NCBI RefSeq assembly: GCF_040640155.1
Contig: NZ_JBFABE010000034.1
Coordinates: forward strand, 16,677 to 80,676
Direction: 5' to 3'
DNA: 64,000 nucleotides
Origin: Streptosporangium sp040640155
GTDB taxonomy: Bacteria > Actinomycetota > Actinomycetes > Streptosporangiales > Streptosporangiaceae
Position numbers and translations under genes: made by a program. The first letter of the stretch is position 1. Every line of letters starts with the position of its first letter. Shown here in pieces: positions 17,649-24,860 of this stretch. The notes beneath the pieces were generated by a model. The model did no database searches. It was not told where the DNA came from and saw only the letters and a program-made list of their open reading frames with translations.

Positions 17649-19118
17649 ATGAGTGAGACCGCTCCGCGCACCACGGCACCGGGCCACCGGCCGCACCGGC
17701 GATCGCGCCGCCTCGCGCTCACCGGCGCCCTCGCGACCCTCCTGGGCGCCTGCCTGGTGAACGGTGTCCTACCGGCCGAGGCGGCCGAGACGCCGCTGTC
17801 CCGGTCGGGCAAGGCCACCGCCTCCTCGTCCGAGAGGGGCGACCTCTCCCCCTCCGCGGCGATCGACGGCAGGAACGACACCCGCTGGTCGAGCGCCTTC
17901 AGCGACCCCCAGTGGCTCCAGGTCGACCTGGGCGCCTCGGCGTCGATCAAGAAGATCGTGCTGAACTGGGAACACGCCCACGCCACCGCCTTCACGATCC
18001 AGACCTCCGCCGGCGACGGCCGGTGGAGGACGGTCCACACCACGACCGCGGGCAGGGGCGGGGTACAGACGCTGAACGTCTCGGCCACCGGCCGCTACGT
18101 CCGACTGAACGCCACCGAGCGCTCCTCGCGGTACGGGGTCTCGCTCTGGGAGTTCGAGGTCCACGGCACCGGCGGGGGCACGGGCGGAGGCACCGGCGGG
18201 GGCACCGCCACCCCCGGGCTGAGTGCCACCCCCACCCGGCCCGCTCCCACGGCCACCCCCACGAGGCCCGCCCCCACGGCCACCCCGACCAGGCCCGTTC
18301 CCACGCGGACGCCGACCACGCCCACGGGCGACCTGCCCAAGGGGCCGGTGCCGCCGGGCGCGGTGCGGGTGGCGGAGTTCGTCGCCGAGTGCCCGTACAC
18401 CCACCGGCTGCCCGACGACCCGATCGTGGTGCCGGGCCTGCCCGGCGGGTCGCACATGCACAGCTTCTTCGGCAACACCACCACCGACGCCGACTCCGAC
18501 ATCACGAGCCTGCTCAAGGGCGGCACCACCTGCAACCCGAAGACCGACCTGTCGTCGTACTGGGTGCCGACCCTCTACAACGGCGACAAGCCGGTCGAGC
18601 CGACCGGCACCACGTTCTACTACCTGGGCGAGGGCGTGCGGGACGAACTGATGGCCAGGACCCGGCCGTTGCCGCTGGGACTGCGGATCGTGGCCGGCAA
18701 CGCCAGGGCCACCAAGCCCGACGCCTCCAGCAACGCGCGCTGGTCGTGCCTGCACGCCGGGCACGTGGGCTCCTCGAAGGACTTCGTCGAGTGCCCCTCG
18801 GGCACGATGCTGGAGTCCTACCTGGACTTCCCGCACTGCTGGAACGGCACGGACCTCGACTCGGCCGACCACAAGAGCCACATGGCCTACCCGGTGAACG
18901 GCGCCTGCCCGGCCTCGCACCCGGTGATCGTGCCCAAGCTGCGCCAGGTGCTGCGCTACCCGGTCAGCGGCGACCCGGCGCGGTTCCGGCTCGCGTCCGG
19001 CCCCGGCTACACCATGCACGGCGACTTCTTCAACGCCTGGCCCGAGGCCGAGATGGAGCGCCGCGTGCGCGACTGCATCCGCCCGATCGTCAAGTGCGGC
19101 GCCGACGGCACCCCCTGA
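17649..19118 (+). CDS. secreted discoidin (F5/8 C) + DUF1996 protein
   Basis: 489 residues. A Sec signal peptide ends near residue 45 (LALTGALATLLGACLVNGVLPAEAAE). Residues about 50-170 are an F5/8-type C carbohydrate-binding domain (AIDGRNDTRWSSAF, WLQVDLGASASIKKIVLNWE, GRYVRLNATER). A Gly/Thr/Pro linker carries repeats of ATPTRPAPT (about 172-225). DUF1996 follows, with the conserved GGSHMHSFFGN, SYWVPTLYNGD, LESYLDFPHCWNG and DHKSHMAYP. DUF1996 proteins are secreted and of unknown activity in bacteria and fungi; conserved His/Cys residues hint at a metal site. The divergent sigma-glycosidase fusion may regulate it (inference). Confidence 0.9.
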   Translation: MSETAPRTTAPGHRPHRRSRRLALTGALATLLGACLVNGVLPAEAAETPLSRSGKATASSSERGDLSPSAAIDGRNDTRWSSAFSDPQWLQVDLGASASIKKIVLNWEHAHATAFTIQTSAGDGRWRTVHTTTAGRGGVQTLNVSATGRYVRLNATERSSRYGVSLWEFEVHGTGGGTGGGTGGGTATPGLSATPTRPAPTATPTRPAPTATPTRPVPTRTPTTPTGDLPKGPVPPGAVRVAEFVAECPYTHRLPDDPIVVPGLPGGSHMHSFFGNTTTDADSDITSLLKGGTTCNPKTDLSSYWVPTLYNGDKPVEPTGTTFYYLGEGVRDELMARTRPLPLGLRIVAGNARATKPDASSNARWSCLHAGHVGSSKDFVECPSGTMLESYLDFPHCWNGTDLDSADHKSHMAYPVNGACPASHPVIVPKLRQVLRYPVSGDPARFRLASGPGYTMHGDFFNAWPEAEMERRVRDCIRPIVKCGADGTP

Positions 19119-19147
19119 CGGCGACGGTGACGACCGGCCGGCGGTGA

Positions 19148-19193
19148 CCGGTCCGCCGGGACCGGTTCATGATGGCCGGTCCCGGCGGACCGG
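19148..19193 (+). terminator. terminator hairpin after the DUF1996 gene
   Basis: Perfect 18-bp arms (19148-19165 and 19176-19193) with a 10-nt loop, 30 bp after the stop codon. It is one of the strongest hairpins in the window. Confidence 0.75.
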
Positions 19194-19436
19194 TTCATGG
19201 TGACCGATTCGCAGGGGCCCCGTTCGCGGGGATCGGTTCACGGTGAGCGGTTCACGGCGATCGGGCACCGTTGACCAGGTCTGCCGCGATCGGTTGACAT
19301 GACCGGTTGACTGCGGGGCATGCGGCACCGTACGTCTGTCTCACCCACCCTCGTCCGAACGACGGGCGGGGCCCGGTCCCGGGTCCCGCCCCACCCCGGG
19401 TCCCCCGTCCGGCGCGGCCCGGGTGAAGGGAGCGAC

Positions 19437-20096
19437 ATGAGAGCGTCCGTCGTCGGTGTCCCGGTCCTCGCGGTGCTCACCGTGCTGCTGATCTCGCGCT
19501 GCGTCGCCGCCGGGCCGACGCCCCACCCGGCCGCCGGTCACCACCGGCACGTACCGGCCACGGCCGTGACCTCGCCCCGGACCTCCCCGCTGTCCCCCGC
19601 GGCGCTCCCCGGCGCCTCCTCGGGCGCGCCCTCCGGCGGGGCCGCCACCCCGTCCGCCCCCTTCAACGCCACCGACCTGGCCTGGCTGCAGCTGATGATC
19701 CCGATGACCGAGCAGTCGGTACGCCTGCTGGAGCTCGCCCCGCGCAAGACCTCGGACCCGGCGGTCGCGCGGTTCGCCGCCGAGGCCGTGTCCGCCCGCC
19801 GGGAGACGCTGCGGGGGCTGCGTGACCTGCTGCGGCGGGCCGGGGTGCCGCAGAGCCGCGAGCACGAGGGACACGACATGCCCGGTATGACGACCCCCGC
19901 CGACTTCGCCGCCCTGGACCGCGCGGACGGCGCCGCCTTCGACCGGCTCTTCACCGAGAACGCGCGGGAGTACCTCACCCAGTCCGTGCTGGTGGCCAAG
20001 GGCGAGGGGCGATCCGGGGCAGACCCGGCCACCAGGGCGTTCGCCGCCGCCACCGCCGAGGCCCACGCCGGCCAACTCGCCCGCCTGGCCCCCTGA
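19437..20096 (+). CDS. DUF305-like exported protein lacking the usual histidines
   Basis: 219 residues. The ATG at 19437 follows AAGGGAGCG. An N-terminal hydrophobic segment (VVGVPVLAVLTVLLISRCVAAG) is a signal peptide or anchor; the cysteine context (SRC) is not a canonical lipobox. After a Pro/Ser/Ala linker, residues about 76-219 follow the DUF305 pattern (FNATDLAWLQLMIPM, SDPAVARFAAEAV, HDMPGM, AAFDRLFTEN). The paired histidines normally found after MIP and after the second F-helix are replaced (MIPMTEQS at 87-94, NAREYLTQ at 175-182). DUF305 includes copper-binding proteins, but that function may be lost here. Confidence 0.72.
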   Translation: MRASVVGVPVLAVLTVLLISRCVAAGPTPHPAAGHHRHVPATAVTSPRTSPLSPAALPGASSGAPSGGAATPSAPFNATDLAWLQLMIPMTEQSVRLLELAPRKTSDPAVARFAAEAVSARRETLRGLRDLLRRAGVPQSREHEGHDMPGMTTPADFAALDRADGAAFDRLFTENAREYLTQSVLVAKGEGRSGADPATRAFAAATAEAHAGQLARLAP

Positions 20097-20141
20097 GCAC
20101 CACCGTGGGCCGGCAGGCCGATGCCGCGGACCCGCCCGCGG

Positions 20142-20252
<111 letters not shown>

Positions 20253-20257
20253 GACGC

Positions 20258-20625
20258 TCAGCCCGGCGGGCCGTCGGCACGGCTCAGCTCGTGGGCGAGC
20301 CTCTCCAGCTCGGCGCCGCCGGCCATCAGGGAGGTGAGCTCCTCACGGGTGATCTCGCCCTTGGCGTACTCGCCCAGGCTCGCGCCCCGGTCGAGCAGCA
20401 GGAAGCGGTCGCCGATCGGATGGGCGCGTACCGCTGCTGGTCGACCGCGAACGCGATCTCACCGTCCTCGATCGCGGTCACCACGTCGGCCGAGAGGTCG
20501 AAGGTGCCCGGCGCGGCCTTGGAGCCGCCGTCGGCGATGGCGTCGCGGGCGGCGACGGCCACCGCCGGGTTCAGGGTCAGCACGCCGTCGAGGCAGGCCT
20601 CGCCGGATCTCCCCCGTCCCTGGTT
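20258..20625 (-). pseudogene. deletion scar of a sugar ABC operon (binding protein joined to ATPase C-terminus)
   Basis: On the minus strand, about 20625 to 20430 encodes a recognisable piece of an RbsB-like sugar-binding protein (GVLTLNPAVAVAARDAI, GTFDLSADVVTAIEDGEI, AFAVDQQ). In another frame, 20420-20258 encodes the C-terminus of an RbsA-like sugar ABC ATPase (IGDRFLLLDRGASLGEYA, GEITREELTSLMAGGAELE), ending at the TGA 20258-20260. The permease gene and most of both flanking genes are missing. The simplest reading is one internal deletion that removed the middle of a binding protein-permease-ATPase operon, then decay. Confidence 0.75.
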
Positions 20626-20652
20626 CGTAACCAAGCATCATCCACGTGTCAA
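20624..20652 (-). promoter_or_regulatory. sigma-70-like promoter pointing into the ABC remnant
   Basis: Minus-strand TTGACA (20652-20647), 17-bp spacer, TACGAA (20629-20624). It could be the surviving promoter of the lost sugar operon, though it sits directly against the remnant coding sequence. Confidence 0.35.
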
Positions 20653-21049
20653 TCATTTGTCGTGACATCAGGACGTACCAGAAAGGCGCGTGAAGGCCCG
20701 CGGCCGTGACGCCATGGCCGGTGTCGTCGAGCACGGCCTGCTCGCGAGGGAATTCAAAAAGGCGCGGGACGGTTTTCGCCGTCATTCAACACGGTCGGCG
20801 GGCGGCTCGGCCGGGATCGGCATAACAGGATTGGCGTAATACGAACCGCCGGCCCCGTGCGCCCGCTTTTCCGGCCGTCACGAAAGAAGTGATGTCCATG
20901 GTCCCACCGATCTTCTCCGCTATTCTGATCCGCGGTCAGCGTCCCCCTGACCGGCACGCTTCCCGAGATCGCCTCGGTGTCATCCGGCGTCGCCCGACAC
21001 GTCTCACAAGAGGCCCGAACATGGCGGTCGTATGCAACTGAGGAGACTC
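20653..21049. other. intergenic region upstream of the NMT1-like binding protein
   Basis: About 400 bp, less GC-rich than its surroundings (notably 20740-20930). A TATTCT -10 candidate lies at 20921-20926 and would give a leader of about 115 nt. I looked for thiamine- or SAM-type riboswitch motifs and saw none. No gene is supported. Confidence 0.4.
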
Positions 21050-22045
21050 ATGCGGTTCACACGTGCGCGACGGGCCGTCGTCGCGGGAGTCGCGGCCGCC
21101 CTGGCGCTGAGCGCCTGCGGCGGCCCCGGGGAACGGGGCGGGACCGCCGTGGCGAGCGCCGGGAGTGCCGGGGGGCCGGAGAGGACCGCCATCACGATCG
21201 GCGCGCTGCCCATCCCCGACGCGGCCTCGCTCTACATCGCCGAGCAGAGGGGCTACTTCGAGGAGGAGGGGCTCGACGTCACCGTCAAGACGGTGGTCGG
21301 AGGGGCCCAGGCCCAGCAGGCCCTGCTCGCGGGCACGCTGGACGCCACCCAGACGAACTACGTCTCGACCTTCCTGGCCGTCTCCGCGGGTGAGAAGCTG
21401 AAGATCGTCGCAGACCTCTACCAGGCGACCCCGAACTCCTTCAACATCATGGTGGCCCGGGATTCCCCGATCAGGGATCTCGCCGGCCTCAAGGGCAGGA
21501 AGATCGCGGTCAACAGCCGCAGGAACGTCGGCACCCTGGCGGTGACCTCGCTGCTCACGGCGCACGGGCTGAAGGAGGACGACGTCACCTTCGTGCAGTG
21601 CCCCTTCCCCGACATGCAGGACAAGCTGGCCAGGGGTGCCGTCGACGCCGCCTGGATGGCGGAACCGCACCTGACCATGGCGCAGAAGGGCATCGGCGCC
21701 CAGAAGCTCGCCGACACGATGGTCGGCTCCACCGCCGACCTCCCCATCGCCGGCGTGGCCGTCACCGGCAGGTTCGCCGAGGAGAACCCCCGAACCGTCG
21801 CCGCCTTCCAGCGGGCGATGCACAGGGCCCAGCGGGTCGCCGCCTCCGACCGCGGGGCGGTCGAGGAGATCCTGCCGACGTACATCGGGATCGACGCCGC
21901 GACCGCGGCGGTCGTCACCCTCGGGGCCTTCCCCACCCGCCTCGGCGAGACCCGGCTGCAGCGGGTCGCCGACCTGATGGTCGAGCACGGGTACCTGAAG
22001 AGGCCGATCGCGGCCGAGACCGTCCTGCTCGGGAACGCCGGGTGA
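21050..22045 (+). CDS. ABC transporter substrate-binding lipoprotein, NMT1/SsuA-like
   Basis: 331 residues. The ATG at 21050 is chosen over one at 21032 because TGAGGAG lies just before it. The lipobox LALSACG marks a lipoprotein. The mature part is a type II periplasmic-binding fold of the NitT/TauT/THI5 group (ITIGALPIPDAASLYIAEQRG, LLAGTLDATQTNYVS, LAGLKGRKIAVNS, AAWMAEPHLTMAQKG). Such proteins deliver sulfonates, taurine or pyrimidine precursors to ABC permeases. No permease or ATPase gene is adjacent, so it is an orphan or relies on a distant transporter. Confidence 0.88.
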   Translation: MRFTRARRAVVAGVAAALALSACGGPGERGGTAVASAGSAGGPERTAITIGALPIPDAASLYIAEQRGYFEEEGLDVTVKTVVGGAQAQQALLAGTLDATQTNYVSTFLAVSAGEKLKIVADLYQATPNSFNIMVARDSPIRDLAGLKGRKIAVNSRRNVGTLAVTSLLTAHGLKEDDVTFVQCPFPDMQDKLARGAVDAAWMAEPHLTMAQKGIGAQKLADTMVGSTADLPIAGVAVTGRFAEENPRTVAAFQRAMHRAQRVAASDRGAVEEILPTYIGIDAATAAVVTLGAFPTRLGETRLQRVADLMVEHGYLKRPIAAETVLLGNAG

Positions 22046-22611
22046 AAGGGCCTGACGAAAGGGCCGGGTGAAAGGGCGGGACGAGGGCGCCTTCGAACAA
22101 CGGCGCGTATTCGCCCTGGGCGATTTCCTCATCGCCCCCGCGTGGAGCCGCTCCCCGCGCCGAGCGGCGTGATCGGCCCGAAGTGGCACCGTCAATTCCG
22201 CGTGATGCCGAAAGAGCCGTTTCCGGTGACGGCCGCCGGAGAGCGGGTAAGAATCGCCCGCGACGTTCGTACGGCGGGAGCCGGGGTAGACCGTCTCGCG
22301 CCGGGAAGGCGCGTGTGAGACCCGCGAGCGGAGCACACCGGCACGACACGGAGACCTCGGACGGAAAGCGGGGGCACCACCGGTACGAGAACCGCGAACG
22401 GGGACGGCTCGCAACGAGCCGGTAACACGGCCTCGGTATTCTTCCCGATCACGAGAGTGCGGAATCTTCACATGATCGATGAATACCCGGAAGGGAACCG
22501 GCGCTCACCGGACGGGGCCGCACGCCCGGTCCCCCACCGCCCGGAGACGGGGACCGGCGGCTGAGGTCCCGGGAACCTCTCGCGAGATGTCACGACCCTG
22601 CGGCCGGACAC
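22046..22611. other. long noncoding stretch before the sulfotransferase
   Basis: About 570 bp. It starts with irregular repeats of GAAAGGGC(C) (22047-22080), includes a small hairpin at 22118-22137, and carries no frame with convincing codon use on either strand. Confidence 0.5.
22118..22137 (+). terminator. possible terminator after the binding-protein gene
   Basis: Seven-base arms GGGCGAT/ATCGCCC around a 6-nt loop, 70 bp after the stop codon. The stem is short, so this is a weak call. Confidence 0.3.
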
Positions 22612-22639
22612 TTGCCTTCGTCCGAGAAGGGGTTATATT
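22612..22639 (+). promoter_or_regulatory. sigma-70-like promoter of the sulfotransferase gene
   Basis: TTGCCT (22612-22617), 16-bp spacer, TATATT (22634-22639). This is one of the few near-consensus AT-rich -10 elements in the window; predicted initiation is near 22646. Confidence 0.55.
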
Positions 22640-22670
22640 TACCAATAATGACAGTAGGGATTAAGGGTAA
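22639..22670 (+). promoter_or_regulatory. 32-bp element shared with the LanC-like gene (copy A)
   Basis: Begins TTACCAAT and ends GGGTAA, with GTAGG at positions 16-20 of the element. The copy upstream of the LanC-like gene (26290-26321, minus strand) has the same length and matches at 22 of 32 positions. The outer TTACC/GGTAA are complementary. Copy A lies between the -10 and the start codon, so it would be transcribed. Confidence 0.45.
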
Positions 22671-22675
22671 TAACG

Positions 22676-23662
22676 ATGCCCCTGCCGAACTTCCTCACCA
22701 TCGGTGCCCCCAAGGCCGGGACCACCGCGCTGCACTCCGCCCTGGCCCGGCACCCGCAGCTGTTCATGTCCCCGGTGAAGGAGCCCAAGTTCTTCCTCAG
22801 TGACGGCCCTCCCCCGACCAGGGGAGGGCCGGGGGACGCCCAGACCTACCGCGAGCACGTCTGGCGGCGCGAGGACTACGAGGCGCTGTTCGGCGCGGCG
22901 CCGCCGGGAACGCTCACCGGCGAGTCCACCCCGTTCTATCTCTACGATCGGGCCGCGCAGCGGCGGATCAGGGAGACCATCCCCGACGCCAAGCTCATCG
23001 TGGTGCTGCGCGACCCGGTGGAGCGCGCGCACTCCAACTGGACGCACCTGTGGTCGGCCGGGCTCGAACCCGTCGGGGACGTGCTGAAGGCCTGCGCCGA
23101 GGAGGAGCGACGGGTCCAGGCCGGCTGGGCGCCGTTCTGGCACTACCTCGGGCTCGGCAGGTACGGCGAGCAGCTGGAGCACCTGTTCACGCTCTTCCCC
23201 CGCGAGCAGGTGCTCGTCTACCGCTACCGCGACCTGGTCGACCGGCCGGTCGAGACCCTCGACCGGATCTTCACCTTCCTCGGGGTGGAGAGCGGCGTGG
23301 TGACCGAGGTGCCCCGGGAGAACGTGACCGCCCATCCCGAGCCGACCCGGGGACACCGGCTGCTGTCGCGGGCGCTGCGGGTGGGGGCGGCGGTGGGGCG
23401 GTTCCTGCCGCCCCGGGCGAGCGTGGCGCTGACCGACCCGCTGGAGCGGAAGCTCCAGCGCCAGGCCCGCTCCCGCCAGCCGCTGACCTGGGACCAGCGG
23501 GAGAAGCTGATCACCTACTTCACCGAGGACGTGGCGCTGCTCCAGCGGGTGACCGGCGAGGACTTCAGCGACTGGCTCCGCCCCCGCGAACGCTCGGGCG
23601 GGCTGGTGGGCGTCCGGCCCAACGGGCAGCGTCAGGCGCGCAACGGCCGCCCCCAGCCCTGA
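22676..23662 (+). CDS. PAPS-dependent sulfotransferase
   Basis: 328 residues. AAGGG lies 7 nt before the ATG at 22676. The 5'-phosphosulfate-binding loop is IGAPKAGTTAL (residues 9-19) and the 3'-phosphate-binding motif is VLRDPVERAHSNW (Arg112, Ser120), as in sulfotransferase_1/3 proteins. The N-terminus has no signal peptide, so it is cytosolic. It transfers sulfate from PAPS to a hydroxyl or amine of an unknown acceptor and releases PAP. The inositol-phosphatase-family enzyme at 26395-27198 belongs to a superfamily that includes PAP phosphatases, giving a possible functional link within this gene group. Confidence 0.88.
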   Translation: MPLPNFLTIGAPKAGTTALHSALARHPQLFMSPVKEPKFFLSDGPPPTRGGPGDAQTYREHVWRREDYEALFGAAPPGTLTGESTPFYLYDRAAQRRIRETIPDAKLIVVLRDPVERAHSNWTHLWSAGLEPVGDVLKACAEEERRVQAGWAPFWHYLGLGRYGEQLEHLFTLFPREQVLVYRYRDLVDRPVETLDRIFTFLGVESGVVTEVPRENVTAHPEPTRGHRLLSRALRVGAAVGRFLPPRASVALTDPLERKLQRQARSRQPLTWDQREKLITYFTEDVALLQRVTGEDFSDWLRPRERSGGLVGVRPNGQRQARNGRPQP

Positions 23663-23685
23663 GGCGGGGAGGCGGCCGCGGGAAT

Positions 23686-23718
23686 CCCGGGCGCTCCGGA
23701 CACTCCGGAGCGCCCGGG
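23686..23718. terminator. bidirectional hairpin between sulfotransferase and beta-propeller genes
   Basis: Perfect 15-bp arms (23686-23700 and 23704-23718) with a CAC loop, located between two convergent genes. It resembles the 12274-12308 terminator, which also has a CAC loop. Confidence 0.75.
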
Positions 23719-23742
23719 GCACCCGGAGCACTCAGGGCGCGG

Positions 23743-24633
23743 TCAGCGCAGTTCGGTGCGCAGGTCGTGGGCCCCGTCCGCGCGGGTGTACTCGTAGTAG
23801 AGCCGCCGCCCGCCACCGGGCAGGTCCACCACGTCCAGGTAGCGCAGGCCTCCCCCGGCGTGGGGGGAGACCGCCACGGGCACGGTGCCGACCGGGGTGA
23901 GCTCGGCGGGATCGGTGCCGACCGCGACCCCGGTCTTCTCCTCGTAGTTCTCCGCGGCCGTGGCCCTGCCGTCGTAGAACGCCACTACCTGGCCGTCCGT
24001 GAAACGCACCGCCGCCACCCGCGCGCCCCGGGCGTCCCAGGTGCCGGGACGGCCGCTGAGCGCGGTCCCCTGCCAGGTCCACTCGATGCCGTCGGCACTG
24101 GTGGCGTAGTCGGTCACCATCTGGTCGGCCTCGTCGGCCTCGTCCAGGGGGTGGCAGGAGGCCCACAGGTGCCAGACGCCCTCCCGGACCACGATCACCG
24201 GGTCCTTGACGCCGGTCTTGGGGTCGCCCGGCAGCACGACCCGCCGCTGCGACGCGCGGAAGCCCGAAGGGTCGTCGGCCTCCAGCACCTCGACCCTCCA
24301 GTGCTTGGTGTCGTAGGTGGCGCAGCTGAGGTAGAGCCGCCACCGGCCCTCGGGAGTGCGGACCAGGGTGGGCCGCTCCAGCGACTCGGTGTCCATCTCC
24401 TCCCTGCCGATGGTGAGCAGGGTCTCGAAGCGCTCGCCGTCGTCGGAACGGGCGACGGCGACCGCGTAGCCGCGCCCCTCGCCGACGGGGCGGCGCAGCC
24501 GGTAGGCGAGGTAGATCGTCCCGTCGCTGTACACCGCGCTCGGGGCGCCGGCCCAGTGTCCCGCGCCTGCTCGGGCGGGCTCGATCGCGACGACGGAACG
24601 GTCGGGGTCGGGAAGGAAATCCTGGATGGTCAC
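23743..24633 (-). CDS. five-bladed beta-propeller glycosidase-like protein
   Basis: 296 residues from a GTG at 24633, placed there because TAATCT (24646-24641) ends 7 nt upstream; a GTG at 24669 would add 12 residues. Repeated blade motifs are visible: AGAPSAVYSDGTIYLAYRL, ERPTLVRTPEGRWRLYLSC, VKDPVIVVREGVWHLWASC, and VVAFYDGRATAAENY. This is the pattern of GH43/GH32/GH130-type propellers, with acidic residues at the strand starts (VKDPVIV, RPTLV). It has no signal peptide. It is encoded on the same strand after the LanC-like gene. Activity, if any, is unknown. Confidence 0.7.
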   Translation of the reverse strand: MTIQDFLPDPDRSVVAIEPARAGAGHWAGAPSAVYSDGTIYLAYRLRRPVGEGRGYAVAVARSDDGERFETLLTIGREEMDTESLERPTLVRTPEGRWRLYLSCATYDTKHWRVEVLEADDPSGFRASQRRVVLPGDPKTGVKDPVIVVREGVWHLWASCHPLDEADEADQMVTDYATSADGIEWTWQGTALSGRPGTWDARGARVAAVRFTDGQVVAFYDGRATAAENYEEKTGVAVGTDPAELTPVGTVPVAVSPHAGGGLRYLDVVDLPGGGRRLYYEYTRADGAHDLRTELR

Positions 24634-24860
24634 GGGACCGAGATTAGGCAGGCCCTGGGCAGCACTCACGGAGAATCACCAATCATCATCACGAGCTTTG
24701 TCACCCCTTGACAGCCAAAGGGCATATCGTCCGAAGCTTCCGGCACGCACCGTGCCGGACCCGTCGTTCCTCCCCGACCGGTACGAGCGGCAGGATACGG
24801 CCGGCGAGGGGGCGGTGGTCCCGCCCGGGAGCCGTCTTTCACCGTCCTGACGACCGGTTC

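Noticed and set aside
20930..21049. Thiamine (TPP) or SAM riboswitch before the NMT1-like gene
   Set aside because: The conserved CTGAGA and ACCTGATC pieces of the TPP aptamer and the SAM-I core are absent.
22046..22675. tRNA or integration site in the 630-bp noncoding gap
   Set aside because: No cloverleaf, no TTCGA/GTTCG arm pair and no integrase gene were seen.
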